From Arenicella chitinivorans (lineage in GTDB: Bacteria; Pseudomonadota; Gammaproteobacteria; Arenicellales; Arenicellaceae), in assembly GCF_014651515.1 (NCBI RefSeq), contig NZ_BMXA01000002.1:496001-560000 (forward strand): a stretch of DNA of 64,000 nucleotides. The letters run 5' to 3'. The stretch's first letter is position 1. Each line of letters begins with the position of its first letter. Position numbers and translations under genes: made by a program. Of the stretch, positions 9,717-20,899 are shown piece after piece. The notes beneath the pieces were generated by a model that worked only from the letters and a program-made list of their open reading frames with translations, was not told the origin of the DNA and did no database searches.

Positions 9717-9977
9717 TTATTGTTGTTCTATCCGTTGTTGCTGTTGCTCGTTAAAGTTCTTCGGATTGACGGAATTGCTAGGTTTTATCCAGCCCAGCTT
9801 CATTGATAACAATATGAATAAAAATAGCACGACCCAGATGCTGATACGCCAGGTAAGGGACTTAAACAACTGATCACCCTGGTTACGCTCATCGGGTGTT
9901 TTTAACAGGTGAAACAAGCCCGCACCTAGGCTGGCAATCATGGCGAGTAACAAGACAACAATAACAATTTTGCTCAT
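9717..9977 (-). CDS. Twin transmembrane protein (DUF2909-like)
   Basis: An 86-residue protein with two membrane helices (about residues 4-24 and 46-66) and a polar Gln-rich tail. Small two-helix proteins of this kind are usual neighbours of the SURF1 gene at gammaproteobacterial cox loci and are taken to help oxidase assembly, though no biochemical role is known to me. It faces away from SURF1 and ends at the bidirectional terminator after coxC. Confidence 0.75.
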   Translation of the reverse strand: MSKIVIVVLLLAMIASLGAGLFHLLKTPDERNQGDQLFKSLTWRISIWVVLFLFILLSMKLGWIKPSNSVNPKNFNEQQQQRIEQQ

Positions 9978-10053
9978 AATTTCATGCAGATAGTTAGGAG
10001 CCTGCGGCTCAGTGCGCTGAGTTTAGCTTATTTCAATCAATAAGGTGCGAACG

Positions 10054-10824
10054 ATGTCTAAGAGTAAAACCAGTTCCGTGTGGAAATTGCCAGCTCTGTT
10101 GGTATTGGCAGTGATCATAGTGCTGGTTATGCTGCGACTAGCAGTGTGGCAAATGGATCGTGCTGAGCAGAAAAAACAAATTCTGATTGAATTGCAGACA
10201 CGAAGTAAAGCAGACGAGTTGGACGCCAAGTCCTTACGTGCAGCAATTCAATCATCAGGGTTCAAGTCAGACTACCGCTACCGAAAAGTACGTATTGATG
10301 GCAGATTTTTACCCGAACACACATTGTTTGTAGACCGACAGGTGATGCAAACGAAGGTCGGATACTTGGTGGTGACGCCCTTTCGTCCCACTGGGACAGA
10401 TGACGTTATGCTAGTCGCTCGCGGTTGGGTCCCTGCCGGCGATGACCGTCAGGCGTTGCCCGATATACGCACGCCCGTTGAATCGGTCGAATTGAGCGGC
10501 CGATTAAACGTACTCACACCGCCGCCCCCATTATGGGATGAGCGGTATTCGGTTATGCTAGATGAGGTCTGGCAGTTTTTGCCGGAAGCCGAGCTAGAGG
10601 CCCGTTTGGGCTTTGCGGTATTGCCGTTGATGTTAGAATTAGCGCCGTCGACGCCGGCACCAGTCGGTTTTAAAATCCAATGGCCGGCTATTGATGATCA
10701 ATGGGTGGCTAAGCATTCAGCTTACGCATTTCAATGGTTCGCGATGGCGGCTGCGTTTGTGGTGGCGTGCTTGGTATTGGTCTTTCGTCGTCAACACCGT
10801 AAGACCGCAAACGAAGACGCTTAG
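10054..10824 (+). CDS. SURF1 family cytochrome oxidase biogenesis protein
   Basis: Surf1 proteins assist heme a insertion or maturation of oxidase subunit I. The topology is typical: one helix near the N-terminus (about residues 11-29) and one near the C-terminus (about 228-248) enclosing a periplasmic domain. Family-like segments include YRKVRIDGRF, FVDRQV and VLVARGWVP-type text (here MLVARGWVP). The ATG at 10054 is chosen over a GTG three codons upstream because AAGG lies at the right distance. Length is 256. It precedes the Sco-like gene and ctaB. Confidence 0.9.
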   Translation: MSKSKTSSVWKLPALLVLAVIIVLVMLRLAVWQMDRAEQKKQILIELQTRSKADELDAKSLRAAIQSSGFKSDYRYRKVRIDGRFLPEHTLFVDRQVMQTKVGYLVVTPFRPTGTDDVMLVARGWVPAGDDRQALPDIRTPVESVELSGRLNVLTPPPPLWDERYSVMLDEVWQFLPEAELEARLGFAVLPLMLELAPSTPAPVGFKIQWPAIDDQWVAKHSAYAFQWFAMAAAFVVACLVLVFRRQHRKTANEDA

Positions 10825-10951
10825 CATGCATGTCATGGTTTACTGTTTCGACGCTGTGTTTCTACGCGCTTCCGTGTATGATGCGGTGCCAGATGCGCAG
10901 TGCAGCTGCGTGACCACGTTAATTATTGAAAAGCCCTAGACCCGATCGCTC

Positions 10952-11569
10952 ATGAGTCAGTCTTCACCAACCTCGGCCTCACCCAAACCACGTGCGCAGT
11001 TTTGGAACCGCGTGCAGATGATTTTGATCCTCGTTGTATTCGCGGCGCCGATTGTCGCTGCATTTTTCTATAAGCCGACCAAGTTCAACAATTATGGCGA
11101 TATTTATCAGCCCGTTAGACCGGTCGCGAATTTACAAATGCAGGGTGTTGATGGGCCAGTGGAAATGGATAGCCTGCGCCACCAATGGGTGTTTCTGGTG
11201 GTGGCCGATGGTGAATGCAATGCCGACTGTGAAGGCAATGTCCTAAAGACGCGACAACTACGTTTTATGCAAAACAATGACATGTCGCGGATCCGGACCG
11301 TGTTTATTCACACCAATTTGAGTGCGGATCAGGCGACAGATCTGGCGGCCAAATACACACCGGTTGAAACCTACGCAGTGGAAGCCGAAGCGTATAAAAA
11401 GTGGACTGAAATTTTAAACATTCCGGACGCACCAGCTGAGGCGCAAGATGACCGTTTTTATATCATTGATCCGGCTGGAAATCTCATGATGAGCTACCCG
11501 CCATCTGCCGATCCAAACCTGATGAAAAAGGACATCAAGCGTTTACTCAAAGCATCACAAATTGGTTAA
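10952..11569 (+). CDS. Sco-like membrane-anchored thioredoxin-fold protein of the cox locus
   Basis: 205 residues: a short cytoplasmic tail, one helix (about residues 22-41) and a periplasmic thioredoxin-like domain. A CxxxC pair (CNADC) follows the strand WVFLVVADGE, placed as in Sco copper chaperones, and the late segment RFYIIDPAGNLMMSYP is also Sco/thioredoxin-like. Proteins of this kind are regular members of SURF1-ctaA-ctaB blocks, where they are usually left as hypothetical. It may deliver copper or reduce CuA cysteines (inference). ctaB starts 3 bp later; the heme A synthase gene that often sits between them is missing. Confidence 0.75.
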   Translation: MSQSSPTSASPKPRAQFWNRVQMILILVVFAAPIVAAFFYKPTKFNNYGDIYQPVRPVANLQMQGVDGPVEMDSLRHQWVFLVVADGECNADCEGNVLKTRQLRFMQNNDMSRIRTVFIHTNLSADQATDLAAKYTPVETYAVEAEAYKKWTEILNIPDAPAEAQDDRFYIIDPAGNLMMSYPPSADPNLMKKDIKRLLKASQIG

Positions 11570-11572
11570 ACC

Positions 11573-12514
11573 ATGTCAGAGCAATCGACCTCAAAACCTG
11601 CACCTGTTGACGCCAGTTTAAGTGGCGCTATTCAGCAGTACTATGACCTGACTAAGCCTCGGGTGGTGATGCTCATCGTATTTACAGCATTCGTTGGGAT
11701 GTTGTTGGCGGTCCCAGGTATGCCAGACTGGAAAACCGTGGTGCTGGCCTGTGTCGGCATCTGGTTGGCGGCCGCATCGGGCGCGGCGATGAATCAAATT
11801 ATCGATATGCGTGCCGACGCTATCATGGCGCGGACCCAGAATCGTCCGTTGGCAACCGGTGGATTGCAAGTCTGGCAGGCGGTCGTCTTTGCCTTGCTGC
11901 TGTGTGGGTTGGGCATGTTGGTATTGGTGCTTTGGGTCAATGTTCTGACTGCGGTGCTTACCTTTATTTCAATGGTTGGCTACGGCATTATTTACACCGT
12001 ATTTCTAAAACCAGCCACGCCCCAAAATATTGTAATCGGTGGTGCTGCCGGTGCTGCGCCTCCGCTACTCGGCTGGGTAGCGATGACGAATGCCATCACG
12101 CCGGAAGGGTGTTTATTATTTCTCATTATATTTGCCTGGACGCCGCCGCATTTTTGGGCGTTAGCTTTGTATCGACGAGAGGAATATGCGGCAGCCGGTG
12201 TGCCGATGTTGCCCGTCACACATGGTGAAGAGTTTACGCGCCTGCAAATTCTGCTGTACACCTACATTCTGGTAGCAGTCACGCTCTTGCCATTCACAAT
12301 CCATATGTTTGGGGCGTTGTATCTGGCTGCAGCGGTGTATTTGAATGCGCGGTTTATGTATTACGTGTATACGTTGTATCGCAACTACAGTGATGCCTTG
12401 TCACGCAAAACCTTCTTTTACTCGATCAAGTACCTAATGTATTTGTTTGCAGCGATGTTGGTTGACCATTACTTCTGGGACCGCATAGTGCTTTGGACGC
12501 TGGGGCAAGTTTAA
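11573..12514 (+). CDS. ctaB: Protoheme IX farnesyltransferase (heme O synthase)
   Basis: UbiA-family integral membrane prenyltransferase that farnesylates heme B to heme O, the precursor of heme A for the oxidase encoded upstream. It has the first Asp-rich motif [20 protein letters not shown], the second motif region in [18 protein letters not shown], and about nine helices in 313 residues. It starts 3 bp after the Sco-like gene, so the two are likely co-translated. Confidence 0.95.
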   Translation: MSEQSTSKPAPVDASLSGAIQQYYDLTKPRVVMLIVFTAFVGMLLAVPGMPDWKTVVLACVGIWLAAASGAAMNQIIDMRADAIMARTQNRPLATGGLQVWQAVVFALLLCGLGMLVLVLWVNVLTAVLTFISMVGYGIIYTVFLKPATPQNIVIGGAAGAAPPLLGWVAMTNAITPEGCLLFLIIFAWTPPHFWALALYRREEYAAAGVPMLPVTHGEEFTRLQILLYTYILVAVTLLPFTIHMFGALYLAAAVYLNARFMYYVYTLYRNYSDALSRKTFFYSIKYLMYLFAAMLVDHYFWDRIVLWTLGQV

Positions 12515-12539
12515 TAGCTGCGCCAAACAAGTCCCGAAT

Positions 12540-14679
<2,140 letters not shown>

Positions 14680-14681
14680 TT

Positions 14682-15452
14682 GTGTCTGATCCAGTTCGCT
14701 TATCTAAATTGATGTCGCAACGTGGGCTCTGTTCACGTCGTGAAGCGGATCGTTTGATTGAGCAGGGGTTGGTCAAAGTCGATGGTGAGGTCGTGTCGAC
14801 GCTCGGAACTAAGTTTCCCGAATCAGTTAGCATTGAACTGACGCAACAAGGTCAGGCGCAGCAAGCCGAACGAGTCACCATTATGATCAATAAGCCGGTG
14901 GGTTACGTCTCCGGGCAGGCCGAAGACGGCTACATTCCAGCGGTTCGTTTGATTACCGCGGAGACTCATTCGCAAACGGATGCGTCCTCCAAGCAACTCA
15001 AACCTTCCATGTTCCGTGGTTTAGCGCCAGCTGGCCGATTAGACATTGATTCGCAAGGTTTGTTGGTGTTGACGCAGGATGGTCGTATTGCCAAACAGCT
15101 GATTGGTGCGGATTCGGAGTTGGAGAAGGAATACTTGGTGCGGGTCCAAGGCGATGTTACACCAGCGTGCATTGAGAAATTATGCTTCGGTTTACGGCTG
15201 GATGGCAAACCGTTAAAACGTGCCAAGGTCAGGCAGATTAACCCAGAACAATTGCAGATTATTTTACGGGAAGGCAAAAAGCGACAGATTCGACGTATGT
15301 GCGAAGCCGTCGGTTTGCATGTGACAGGTCTGAAACGGGTACGGATTGGTGAGTTGCGTCTTGGGCGACTGGAAGAAGGGCAGTGGCGGTTCGTTAAACC
15401 CAGTGAATTCAAGCATCGCGCACCGCACAAAAGGCCCACAAGGAAGCGTTAG
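14682..15452 (+). CDS. RsuA/RluB/E/F-family pseudouridine synthase (RluF-like)
   Basis: Isomerises a uridine in rRNA or tRNA. An S4 RNA-binding domain (about residues 5-50, SKLMSQRGLCSRREADRLI) precedes the catalytic domain with the active aspartate D121 in AGRLDIDSQGL. EKEYLVRV and KKRQIRRMCEAVGL match the RluF branch best (E. coli RluF modifies 23S rRNA and tRNA-Tyr), but the target cannot be fixed from sequence. A roughly 20-residue insertion precedes the active site. The start is GTG, 2 bp after purB. Length is 256. Confidence 0.88.
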   Translation: MSDPVRLSKLMSQRGLCSRREADRLIEQGLVKVDGEVVSTLGTKFPESVSIELTQQGQAQQAERVTIMINKPVGYVSGQAEDGYIPAVRLITAETHSQTDASSKQLKPSMFRGLAPAGRLDIDSQGLLVLTQDGRIAKQLIGADSELEKEYLVRVQGDVTPACIEKLCFGLRLDGKPLKRAKVRQINPEQLQIILREGKKRQIRRMCEAVGLHVTGLKRVRIGELRLGRLEEGQWRFVKPSEFKHRAPHKRPTRKR

Positions 15453-15652
15453 CTCGGGTTAGTCGATTCGCATTACATAAAGACAAAGATTAACAAAACG
15501 TTAATTATTTCTTGATTGTGAAAAATTTGTATAGATTGATTGGCTTCTGATTTATCAGAAACAGCGCACGCAGTTATTTTGTACTGTCGTTTGGTGCAAA
15601 ATTGTGAGTATCTGCGTGACTCCTACAACGCTAAACTCAGGATACAAAAATC

Positions 15653-17740
15653 ATGAAAATAAGAAAAAGTGCTCTACGGGGCACACTTTGTGGTGCGTCA
15701 TTAACCCTTATAACAATGACCGCCAACGCTGTCGTCATGCAGGACGACGCAGCAGAATTAGCAACCGCACTATCTTCCAACACAACACTTTCCACTTCCA
15801 CATCCACTTTTGCTGATCGATTCATCGTTACCTACGATCAATCCAGCGCCAACGCCCAGCTTCTTACCACAAATTCAGCATCGAGTATGGCTGCCTCCGC
15901 TACTCGTGCGGCCGGGGTAGGTATGAAGTACGTGCGTAAAACTGCGATGGGCTCGCATGTATTCAAGCTCGACAAACGACTCGACAAAGCACAAGCACAA
16001 GCAGCCATGCTTAAGTTGGCTTCTCAGGCTGGTGTGGCCTCCGTCGAAATCGACCAGTTGATGCAGCCAATGGCGACGCCTAACGATCCAAGCTACTCAA
16101 ATCAATGGCATTACTATGAGTCAACTGCAGGTTTGAACTTGCCAGATGCATGGGATGACTCAACCGGTTCTGGTACGGTCGTAGCGGTGTTAGACACCGG
16201 CTATACCGAGCACGTAGATCTGATGGGCAACATCCTTCAAGGCTACGATATGATCAGTGACTCAGGCATCGCTAACGACGGTAATGGTCGTGATTCAGAT
16301 GCTCGTGATACTGGGGATGCGACCGCAGCCAATGAGTGTGGCGACGGGCGAGGCGCACGTGGTAGCAGCTGGCACGGTTCGCATGTGGCCGGTACGGTTG
16401 CCGCGGTGTCCAACAACGGTGTCGGTGTGGCTGGTGTCGCGTATGATGCCAAGATTGTGCCAGTGCGAGTACTCGGCAAATGCGGTGGTTACACCTCAGA
16501 TATCGCTGATGGCATTATCTGGGCAGCCGGCGGTTCGGTGCCTGGGGTCCCAGCCAATGCGAATCCAGCTGACGTCATTAATATGAGTCTCGGTGGCGGC
16601 GGTTCATGTGGGTCAACCACACAAAGCGCGATTAACACTGCGGTGAGCCTCGGTGCCACGGTGGTGGTTGCGGCCGGTAACTCCAACGTTAACGCCTCGA
16701 ACGCCAATCCGGCGAACTGCAACAATGTGGTGACTGTGGCGTCCGTGGGCCGTTCTGGTTCGAAAGCGTACTACTCTAACTTTGGTAGTGTGGTCGACGT
16801 GGCTGCACCGGGTGGTGATCAAAGCACCGGCACCTCAGACGGTGTGTTGTCTACTGTGAACACCGGTTCAGGTGCCCCAGCGGGTGACGGCTATGCCTAC
16901 TTTCAGGGTACCAGTATGGCCGCTCCGCACGTTGCTGGAGCAGCGGCTCTGTTGTATGCCGTGGATTCAGGGATCACGCCCGCGGAAGTTGAGAGCATTC
17001 TGAAGTCAACTGCACGCAGCTTTCCAGGGTCATGCTCTAGCTGTGGTACTGGCATTGTCGATGCGGCTGCAGCGGTTGCCGCAGCCTCTGGTATCACGCC
17101 ACCTCCTGGCGGTGACGGTGTATTGGAGAAAGGCGTGCCTGAAACGGGTCTGTCTGGCTCAGCGGGTAATGAGAAGCGCTTCACACTGGAAGTCCCTGCA
17201 GGCGCCAGTGATCTTACGTTCACCATCTCTGGTGGTACCGGCGATGCGGATCTGTACACACGCTTTGGCTCTGCGCCAACAACGTCAAGCTACGATTGTC
17301 GTCCATGGTTGAGCGGTAACAACGAAACGTGCACGGTCAGCGCGCCAAGTGCGGGCACCTATCACGTGATGGTTCGAGGTTACTCGACGTACTCCGGTGT
17401 GACGTTGGTTGCTGACTACACAACTGGTGGTGGCGGTGAAGCTGAGAGCATCGATATCTCTGGTATCTCTGGTGCGCGTAACAGCTGGCAAGAAGCCACG
17501 CTGGATGTACCCGCCGGTCAATCCCAACTGGTGGTGCAAATCAGCGGTGGTTCGGGCGATGCGGACTTGTATGTGCGTTACGGCAGTAGCCCAACCACAT
17601 CCACCTACGATTGCCGTCCATACCTTACTGGCAATAATGAAACCTGTACGATCAATAGCCCGACAGCGGGAACCTGGTACATTCGAATACGCGGTTATAG
17701 AGCGTACTCTGGTGTACGATTACAGGCTTCGTCCAATTAA
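15653..17740 (+). CDS. Secreted subtilisin-like serine protease (S8) with two PPC domains
   Basis: 695-residue extracellular protease. A signal peptide (about residues 1-27, ending TANA) is followed by an I9-like propeptide (about 50-130) and the S8 domain with triad D181 (AVLDTGYTEH), H241 (SWHGSHVAGT) and S421 (GTSMAAPHVAG). Two C-terminal pre-peptidase (PPC) domains (about 490-590 and 600-695) are close repeats: each carries GDADLY, a YDCRP cysteine segment, GNNETC and a YSGV close. PPC domains are usually removed after export or help substrate binding. A type II secretion route is likely (inference). It has its own promoter region and a terminator. Confidence 0.95.
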   Translation: MKIRKSALRGTLCGASLTLITMTANAVVMQDDAAELATALSSNTTLSTSTSTFADRFIVTYDQSSANAQLLTTNSASSMAASATRAAGVGMKYVRKTAMGSHVFKLDKRLDKAQAQAAMLKLASQAGVASVEIDQLMQPMATPNDPSYSNQWHYYESTAGLNLPDAWDDSTGSGTVVAVLDTGYTEHVDLMGNILQGYDMISDSGIANDGNGRDSDARDTGDATAANECGDGRGARGSSWHGSHVAGTVAAVSNNGVGVAGVAYDAKIVPVRVLGKCGGYTSDIADGIIWAAGGSVPGVPANANPADVINMSLGGGGSCGSTTQSAINTAVSLGATVVVAAGNSNVNASNANPANCNNVVTVASVGRSGSKAYYSNFGSVVDVAAPGGDQSTGTSDGVLSTVNTGSGAPAGDGYAYFQGTSMAAPHVAGAAALLYAVDSGITPAEVESILKSTARSFPGSCSSCGTGIVDAAAAVAAASGITPPPGGDGVLEKGVPETGLSGSAGNEKRFTLEVPAGASDLTFTISGGTGDADLYTRFGSAPTTSSYDCRPWLSGNNETCTVSAPSAGTYHVMVRGYSTYSGVTLVADYTTGGGGEAESIDISGISGARNSWQEATLDVPAGQSQLVVQISGGSGDADLYVRYGSSPTTSTYDCRPYLTGNNETCTINSPTAGTWYIRIRGYRAYSGVRLQASSN

Positions 17741-17793
17741 TTGATTGGCAAATCACAGCGCGGGTAACTCAGCTCGCGTTGTCTAAGAATAAG

Positions 17794-17826
17794 CGGTCAC
17801 CCGATGTCTCGGGTGGCCGTTTTTTT
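17794..17826 (+). terminator. Rho-independent terminator after the subtilase gene
   Basis: An 11-bp stem (CGGTCACCCGA pairs with TCGGGTGGCCG, one G-T pair) with a 4-nt loop followed by seven T, about 50 bp after the stop codon. Confidence 0.9.
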
Positions 17827-17888
17827 ATGCTCATCTTTTTTTGCCTAAGGTGATTGCGAGATCGCGGTGTGCATGGCAAGCTCGGCGC

Positions 17889-18641
17889 ATGACTCGCGTT
17901 ACCAAAAAGACAGACAGACCGTTGCTTCTCAATGCAGACCTCGGCGAAGGCTTAGATACCGATCTGGCACTTTACCCGCATCTGGATCAGGCCAGCATCG
18001 CCTGTGGTGGCCACGCTGGTGACAGCGCCACCATGACTCGCTCAGTACAAGCCTGTCTGGCGTATTCGGTAACGATCGGAGCGCATCCCAGCTACCCAGA
18101 TCGTGATCACTTCGGGCGCCGCAGTATGGCAATGTCTGATCACGCACTTCGAGAAACATTGACCGAGCAAGTTAACCGATTGCGTCTTGTGTGTGAGCGT
18201 GCCGCCGCGCCTCTCAGTTATCTTAAATTACACGGCGCGTTGTACAACGATGTAAGTCGCGATGTCGACTTGTTTCAGCGCGTGTTGGCGTGGTTGATGG
18301 ATTATGATTTGCCTCTGATATGGATGGTGTCTGCGACGGCTACCACGCTGGCCATGCGTTCAGCAGCAGAGCAGGCGGGTGTGCCTTTATGCTTCGAGGC
18401 CTTCGCAGACCGCTTGTATCAAGTCAATGGCCAGCTAACCGCTCGGACAGATTCAAATGCGGTCCACGGTTCTGTCGATGTAATTTTGGCGCAGGTCGAT
18501 GAATTACAGCATCGAATGCAGGTTATTGCACTCGGTGGTGAGGCCGTGCCTGTGAAGGCAGATTCGGTGTGCCTACACGGGGACAACCCAGCTTCGGTCC
18601 AAGCCGCGAAGCAATTAGGCCGTCAGCTTGGATCGGCATGA
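17889..18641 (+). CDS. pxpA: 5-oxoprolinase subunit A (LamB/YcsF family)
   Basis: Part of the bacterial ATP-dependent 5-oxoprolinase PxpABC, which opens 5-oxoproline to glutamate. LNADLGEG opens the family fold, followed by SIACGGHAGD, GAHPSYPD and LKLHGALYND. The ATG at 17889 is preferred over a TTG 16 codons upstream because the family begins shortly before the LNADLGEG strand. Length is 250. The stop overlaps the pxpB start (ATGA). Confidence 0.94.
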   Translation: MTRVTKKTDRPLLLNADLGEGLDTDLALYPHLDQASIACGGHAGDSATMTRSVQACLAYSVTIGAHPSYPDRDHFGRRSMAMSDHALRETLTEQVNRLRLVCERAAAPLSYLKLHGALYNDVSRDVDLFQRVLAWLMDYDLPLIWMVSATATTLAMRSAAEQAGVPLCFEAFADRLYQVNGQLTARTDSNAVHGSVDVILAQVDELQHRMQVIALGGEAVPVKADSVCLHGDNPASVQAAKQLGRQLGSA

Positions 18642-19327
18642 GTTCCGACGTTCATATCGCGCCGGTATCGGTCGATACTTGGCTTTTGACTTGGCCGCTC
18701 GATCAAGGCGCCTTGCCAGACGCACATTTGGTTGCCGTGATCGGTAAATTGGCGAACAATTTGCGTACACATTTCGGTGCAGCCATGGTCAATACTGTGC
18801 CCGCGTATTGCAGTTTGATGGTGCAGATCGATCTGCGGTCGATTGATTGGGTTCACGTTGAGGCGGCCATTCGAACCTGGCTCGCTGAGTTCGAGTCAAC
18901 GTCTCAATTCGCTGGCCGTCATCATCGAATTTCGGTGTGTTACGATCCTGATCTCGGGCTGGACATGCACGAATTTTCAGCCCTTAAACAGCTCACGCCT
19001 GACGACGTGACGGCAATCCACAGTCAGGCAATCTACACCGTGTTTGCCGTTGGCTTTTTACCTGGTTTTGCTTACTTAGGTCACGTGGATGAGCGTCTGT
19101 CGGCACCGCGACGAGCCACTTTTCGTGCGACTGTTCCTGCTGGCAGTGTGGCAATTGCTGATCGTCAAACTGCAATCTACCCGAGCGCGTCCCCGGGCGG
19201 CTGGCAGATTATTGGGCGCGCACCACAGTTGCCCACACCGGGTGACTTTAGTGCCGGTGACACCGTCGAATTCGTGCCCATAGACCGCGCTCACTTCGAC
19301 CGACTGGCTGGCGTATCAATGGTATGA
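18638..19327 (+). CDS. pxpB: 5-oxoprolinase subunit B (allophanate hydrolase subunit 1-like)
   Basis: Kinase/carboxylase-like subunit of 5-oxoprolinase, 229 residues. The family hallmark FLPGFAYLGHVDERL and the segment VPAGSVAIADRQTAIYP with SPGGWQIIGR are present. The start at 18638 forms an ATGA overlap with pxpA; an upstream in-frame start lies within pxpA and would add an unconserved extension. The 3' end overlaps pxpC by 4 nt. Confidence 0.94.
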   Translation: MSSDVHIAPVSVDTWLLTWPLDQGALPDAHLVAVIGKLANNLRTHFGAAMVNTVPAYCSLMVQIDLRSIDWVHVEAAIRTWLAEFESTSQFAGRHHRISVCYDPDLGLDMHEFSALKQLTPDDVTAIHSQAIYTVFAVGFLPGFAYLGHVDERLSAPRRATFRATVPAGSVAIADRQTAIYPSASPGGWQIIGRAPQLPTPGDFSAGDTVEFVPIDRAHFDRLAGVSMV

Positions 19328-20247
19328 CACAGGTCTGTCGATTAACGCGAGCGGGCGGTGTGGTGCAGGTGCAAGACCTTGGGCGCAAACAAAGTATGCA
19401 TCATGGAATCACCGAGTCCGGTGCTGCGGACCGTCAGGCCTTTCTATGGGCGAATCGCTTGTTGCAACAGCAGCACGATACCGCCATGCTGGAAATTACC
19501 GTCGGCGATGTTGCGTTCGATATCTTGCACGATGTACGCATTGCGCTCACCGGCGCCGACCTTAATGCAACATTGAATGGCTCGCCGATGGACGGTTGGC
19601 AGTCATATAACTTACGGTGTGGCGACACGCTTGCATTTGGTTTTCCGCGCTCCGGTCTACGCGCTTACCTAGCCTTCGCGGGAGCGCTTGACTGGCCGCA
19701 AATCTACGACAGTTATTCCTGGGTCGACAAAGAAGCGTTACCCGGAACCCCAGTACTCAAGCCGGGAGGTGTGCTGCGTTTGTATCAAATCCAGCCGCAT
19801 GCTTTCCAAACAGCAGTGCCCACACGCTTTGTCCCGGATTACAACGAACCGCTCACACTGGACCTACTGCTCGGATACCAAGCGCATTTGTTTCCCACCG
19901 AAAGCATTGCAACATTTTTTAAAACTGAGTTCGAAGTACAACCCGCCAGCAGCCGCATGGGCTACCAATTGGCAGGGGCTAAAGTCGCCCATGAAATCGA
20001 GCAGCTCTATTCGGAAGGCATCGCCTACGGTGCCGTTCAAGTACCGCCAGATGGCAACCCAGTTGTGCTTCTCAACGACCGCCAAACCATGGGCGGCTAC
20101 CCCAAACTCGGTTGCATTAGCCAGCGATCCGGTGCCGCGCTGAGTCAGCGATTGCCGGGTGCGAAAGTGCGTTTTCGCGGGCAGGGGTATGATGAGATGG
20201 TTCGGGAGTGGGATCAAATGATGAGCTTTCTCGAGGTTGAGTACTGA
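19324..20247 (+). CDS. pxpC: 5-oxoprolinase subunit C (allophanate hydrolase subunit 2-like)
   Basis: Third subunit of 5-oxoprolinase, 307 residues, related to the urea amidolyase C-terminal part. Family features are VQDLGRKQSMHHGITESGAAD near the N-terminus, ALTGADLNATLNG, SSRMGYQLAG, and LNDRQTMGGYPKLGCI. ATGA coupling with pxpB shows the three genes form one translational unit. No terminator is obvious after it, and the sequence turns AT-richer immediately downstream. Confidence 0.94.
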   Translation: MTQVCRLTRAGGVVQVQDLGRKQSMHHGITESGAADRQAFLWANRLLQQQHDTAMLEITVGDVAFDILHDVRIALTGADLNATLNGSPMDGWQSYNLRCGDTLAFGFPRSGLRAYLAFAGALDWPQIYDSYSWVDKEALPGTPVLKPGGVLRLYQIQPHAFQTAVPTRFVPDYNEPLTLDLLLGYQAHLFPTESIATFFKTEFEVQPASSRMGYQLAGAKVAHEIEQLYSEGIAYGAVQVPPDGNPVVLLNDRQTMGGYPKLGCISQRSGAALSQRLPGAKVRFRGQGYDEMVREWDQMMSFLEVEY

Positions 20248-20899
20248 TCAATCTGACGTACGACGCGGTCTCGACTATTCTGCATTCCTGTTGTTGATCG
20301 GGATGTTAATAAACAGTCAACTGTACGGTATGTCTATTTTAAATTGTGTGGTAATCTAAAAAAACCTACGAACCATGGATGTCCTAAGATACGGATATTT
20401 AAATAGCTAAACTCACTGTCACATCTGTCACCTTCCTTGGTCGGGAGACATGGGTGGTCGCGTATTTCGAGATGCGATTAAATTTTCGCCCCTGCCCCGT
20501 TTAGAAAATGATCGATTCGCCAAGGAGGATGAGTTGCGACAGAGTGGACGAAAAACTTATGTCCATGCGAGTGCAGCTCCAACGCGCGTTATGGCAACGT
20601 GGTGTGATTGGTGTCGTGAAGGTGATTGGTGTCGTGAAGGTGATTGGTGTCGTGAAGGTGATTGGATAAATGCGTGATTTCTTTGGAAAGTACGTTGATC
20701 TATTTAACGTTGAAGACACTCATTTGTGCCTAGATTTAAGCATTGAAAGGTCAGGGGAATACGATGGAAATGTGTCTTCCTCGGTGGAACTAAGTAGTAC
20801 GGTGACCCCAGTGTAGGTGGATATACAGCGTATTGTATTGACCTTGTATTGTTTAGAGTTTTAAATGAACTTTCGATTTACCCAAAACGGTGAACCTCT
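20248..20899. other. 652-bp AT-rich intergenic region opening the accessory island
   Basis: No recognisable gene. It contains an 18-bp tandem repeat (20604-20665), a 75-codon frame (20450-20677) in which the repeat codes for GDWCRE units, and a 48-codon frame from ATG 20670 to the stop at 20816 (starts MRDFFGKYVDLF). None of these short frames has a strong ribosome site or a family I recognise; the 48-codon one reads like a gene remnant but cannot be proved. The promoter for the DUF4034-like pair should also lie here. Confidence 0.4.
20604..20665. repeat. 18-bp tandem repeat, about 3.4 copies
   Basis: The unit GTGATTGGTGTCGTGAAG occurs perfectly three times (20604-20621, 20622-20639, 20640-20657) followed by eight bases of a fourth copy. 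The period is a multiple of three, so copy-number change would not shift any frame running through it. Confidence 0.95.

Noticed and set aside
10825-10951. Extra small gene between SURF1 and the Sco-like gene
   Set aside because: The open frame there largely overlaps SURF1 in another phase and has no ribosome site.
20604-20665. CRISPR array
   Set aside because: The repeats are directly adjacent with no spacers and the unit is only 18 bp.
20450-20677. 75-codon frame with GDWCRE repeats as a cysteine-rich peptide gene
   Set aside because: The repeat is explained by the DNA tandem repeat; no ribosome site or conserved start supports coding.
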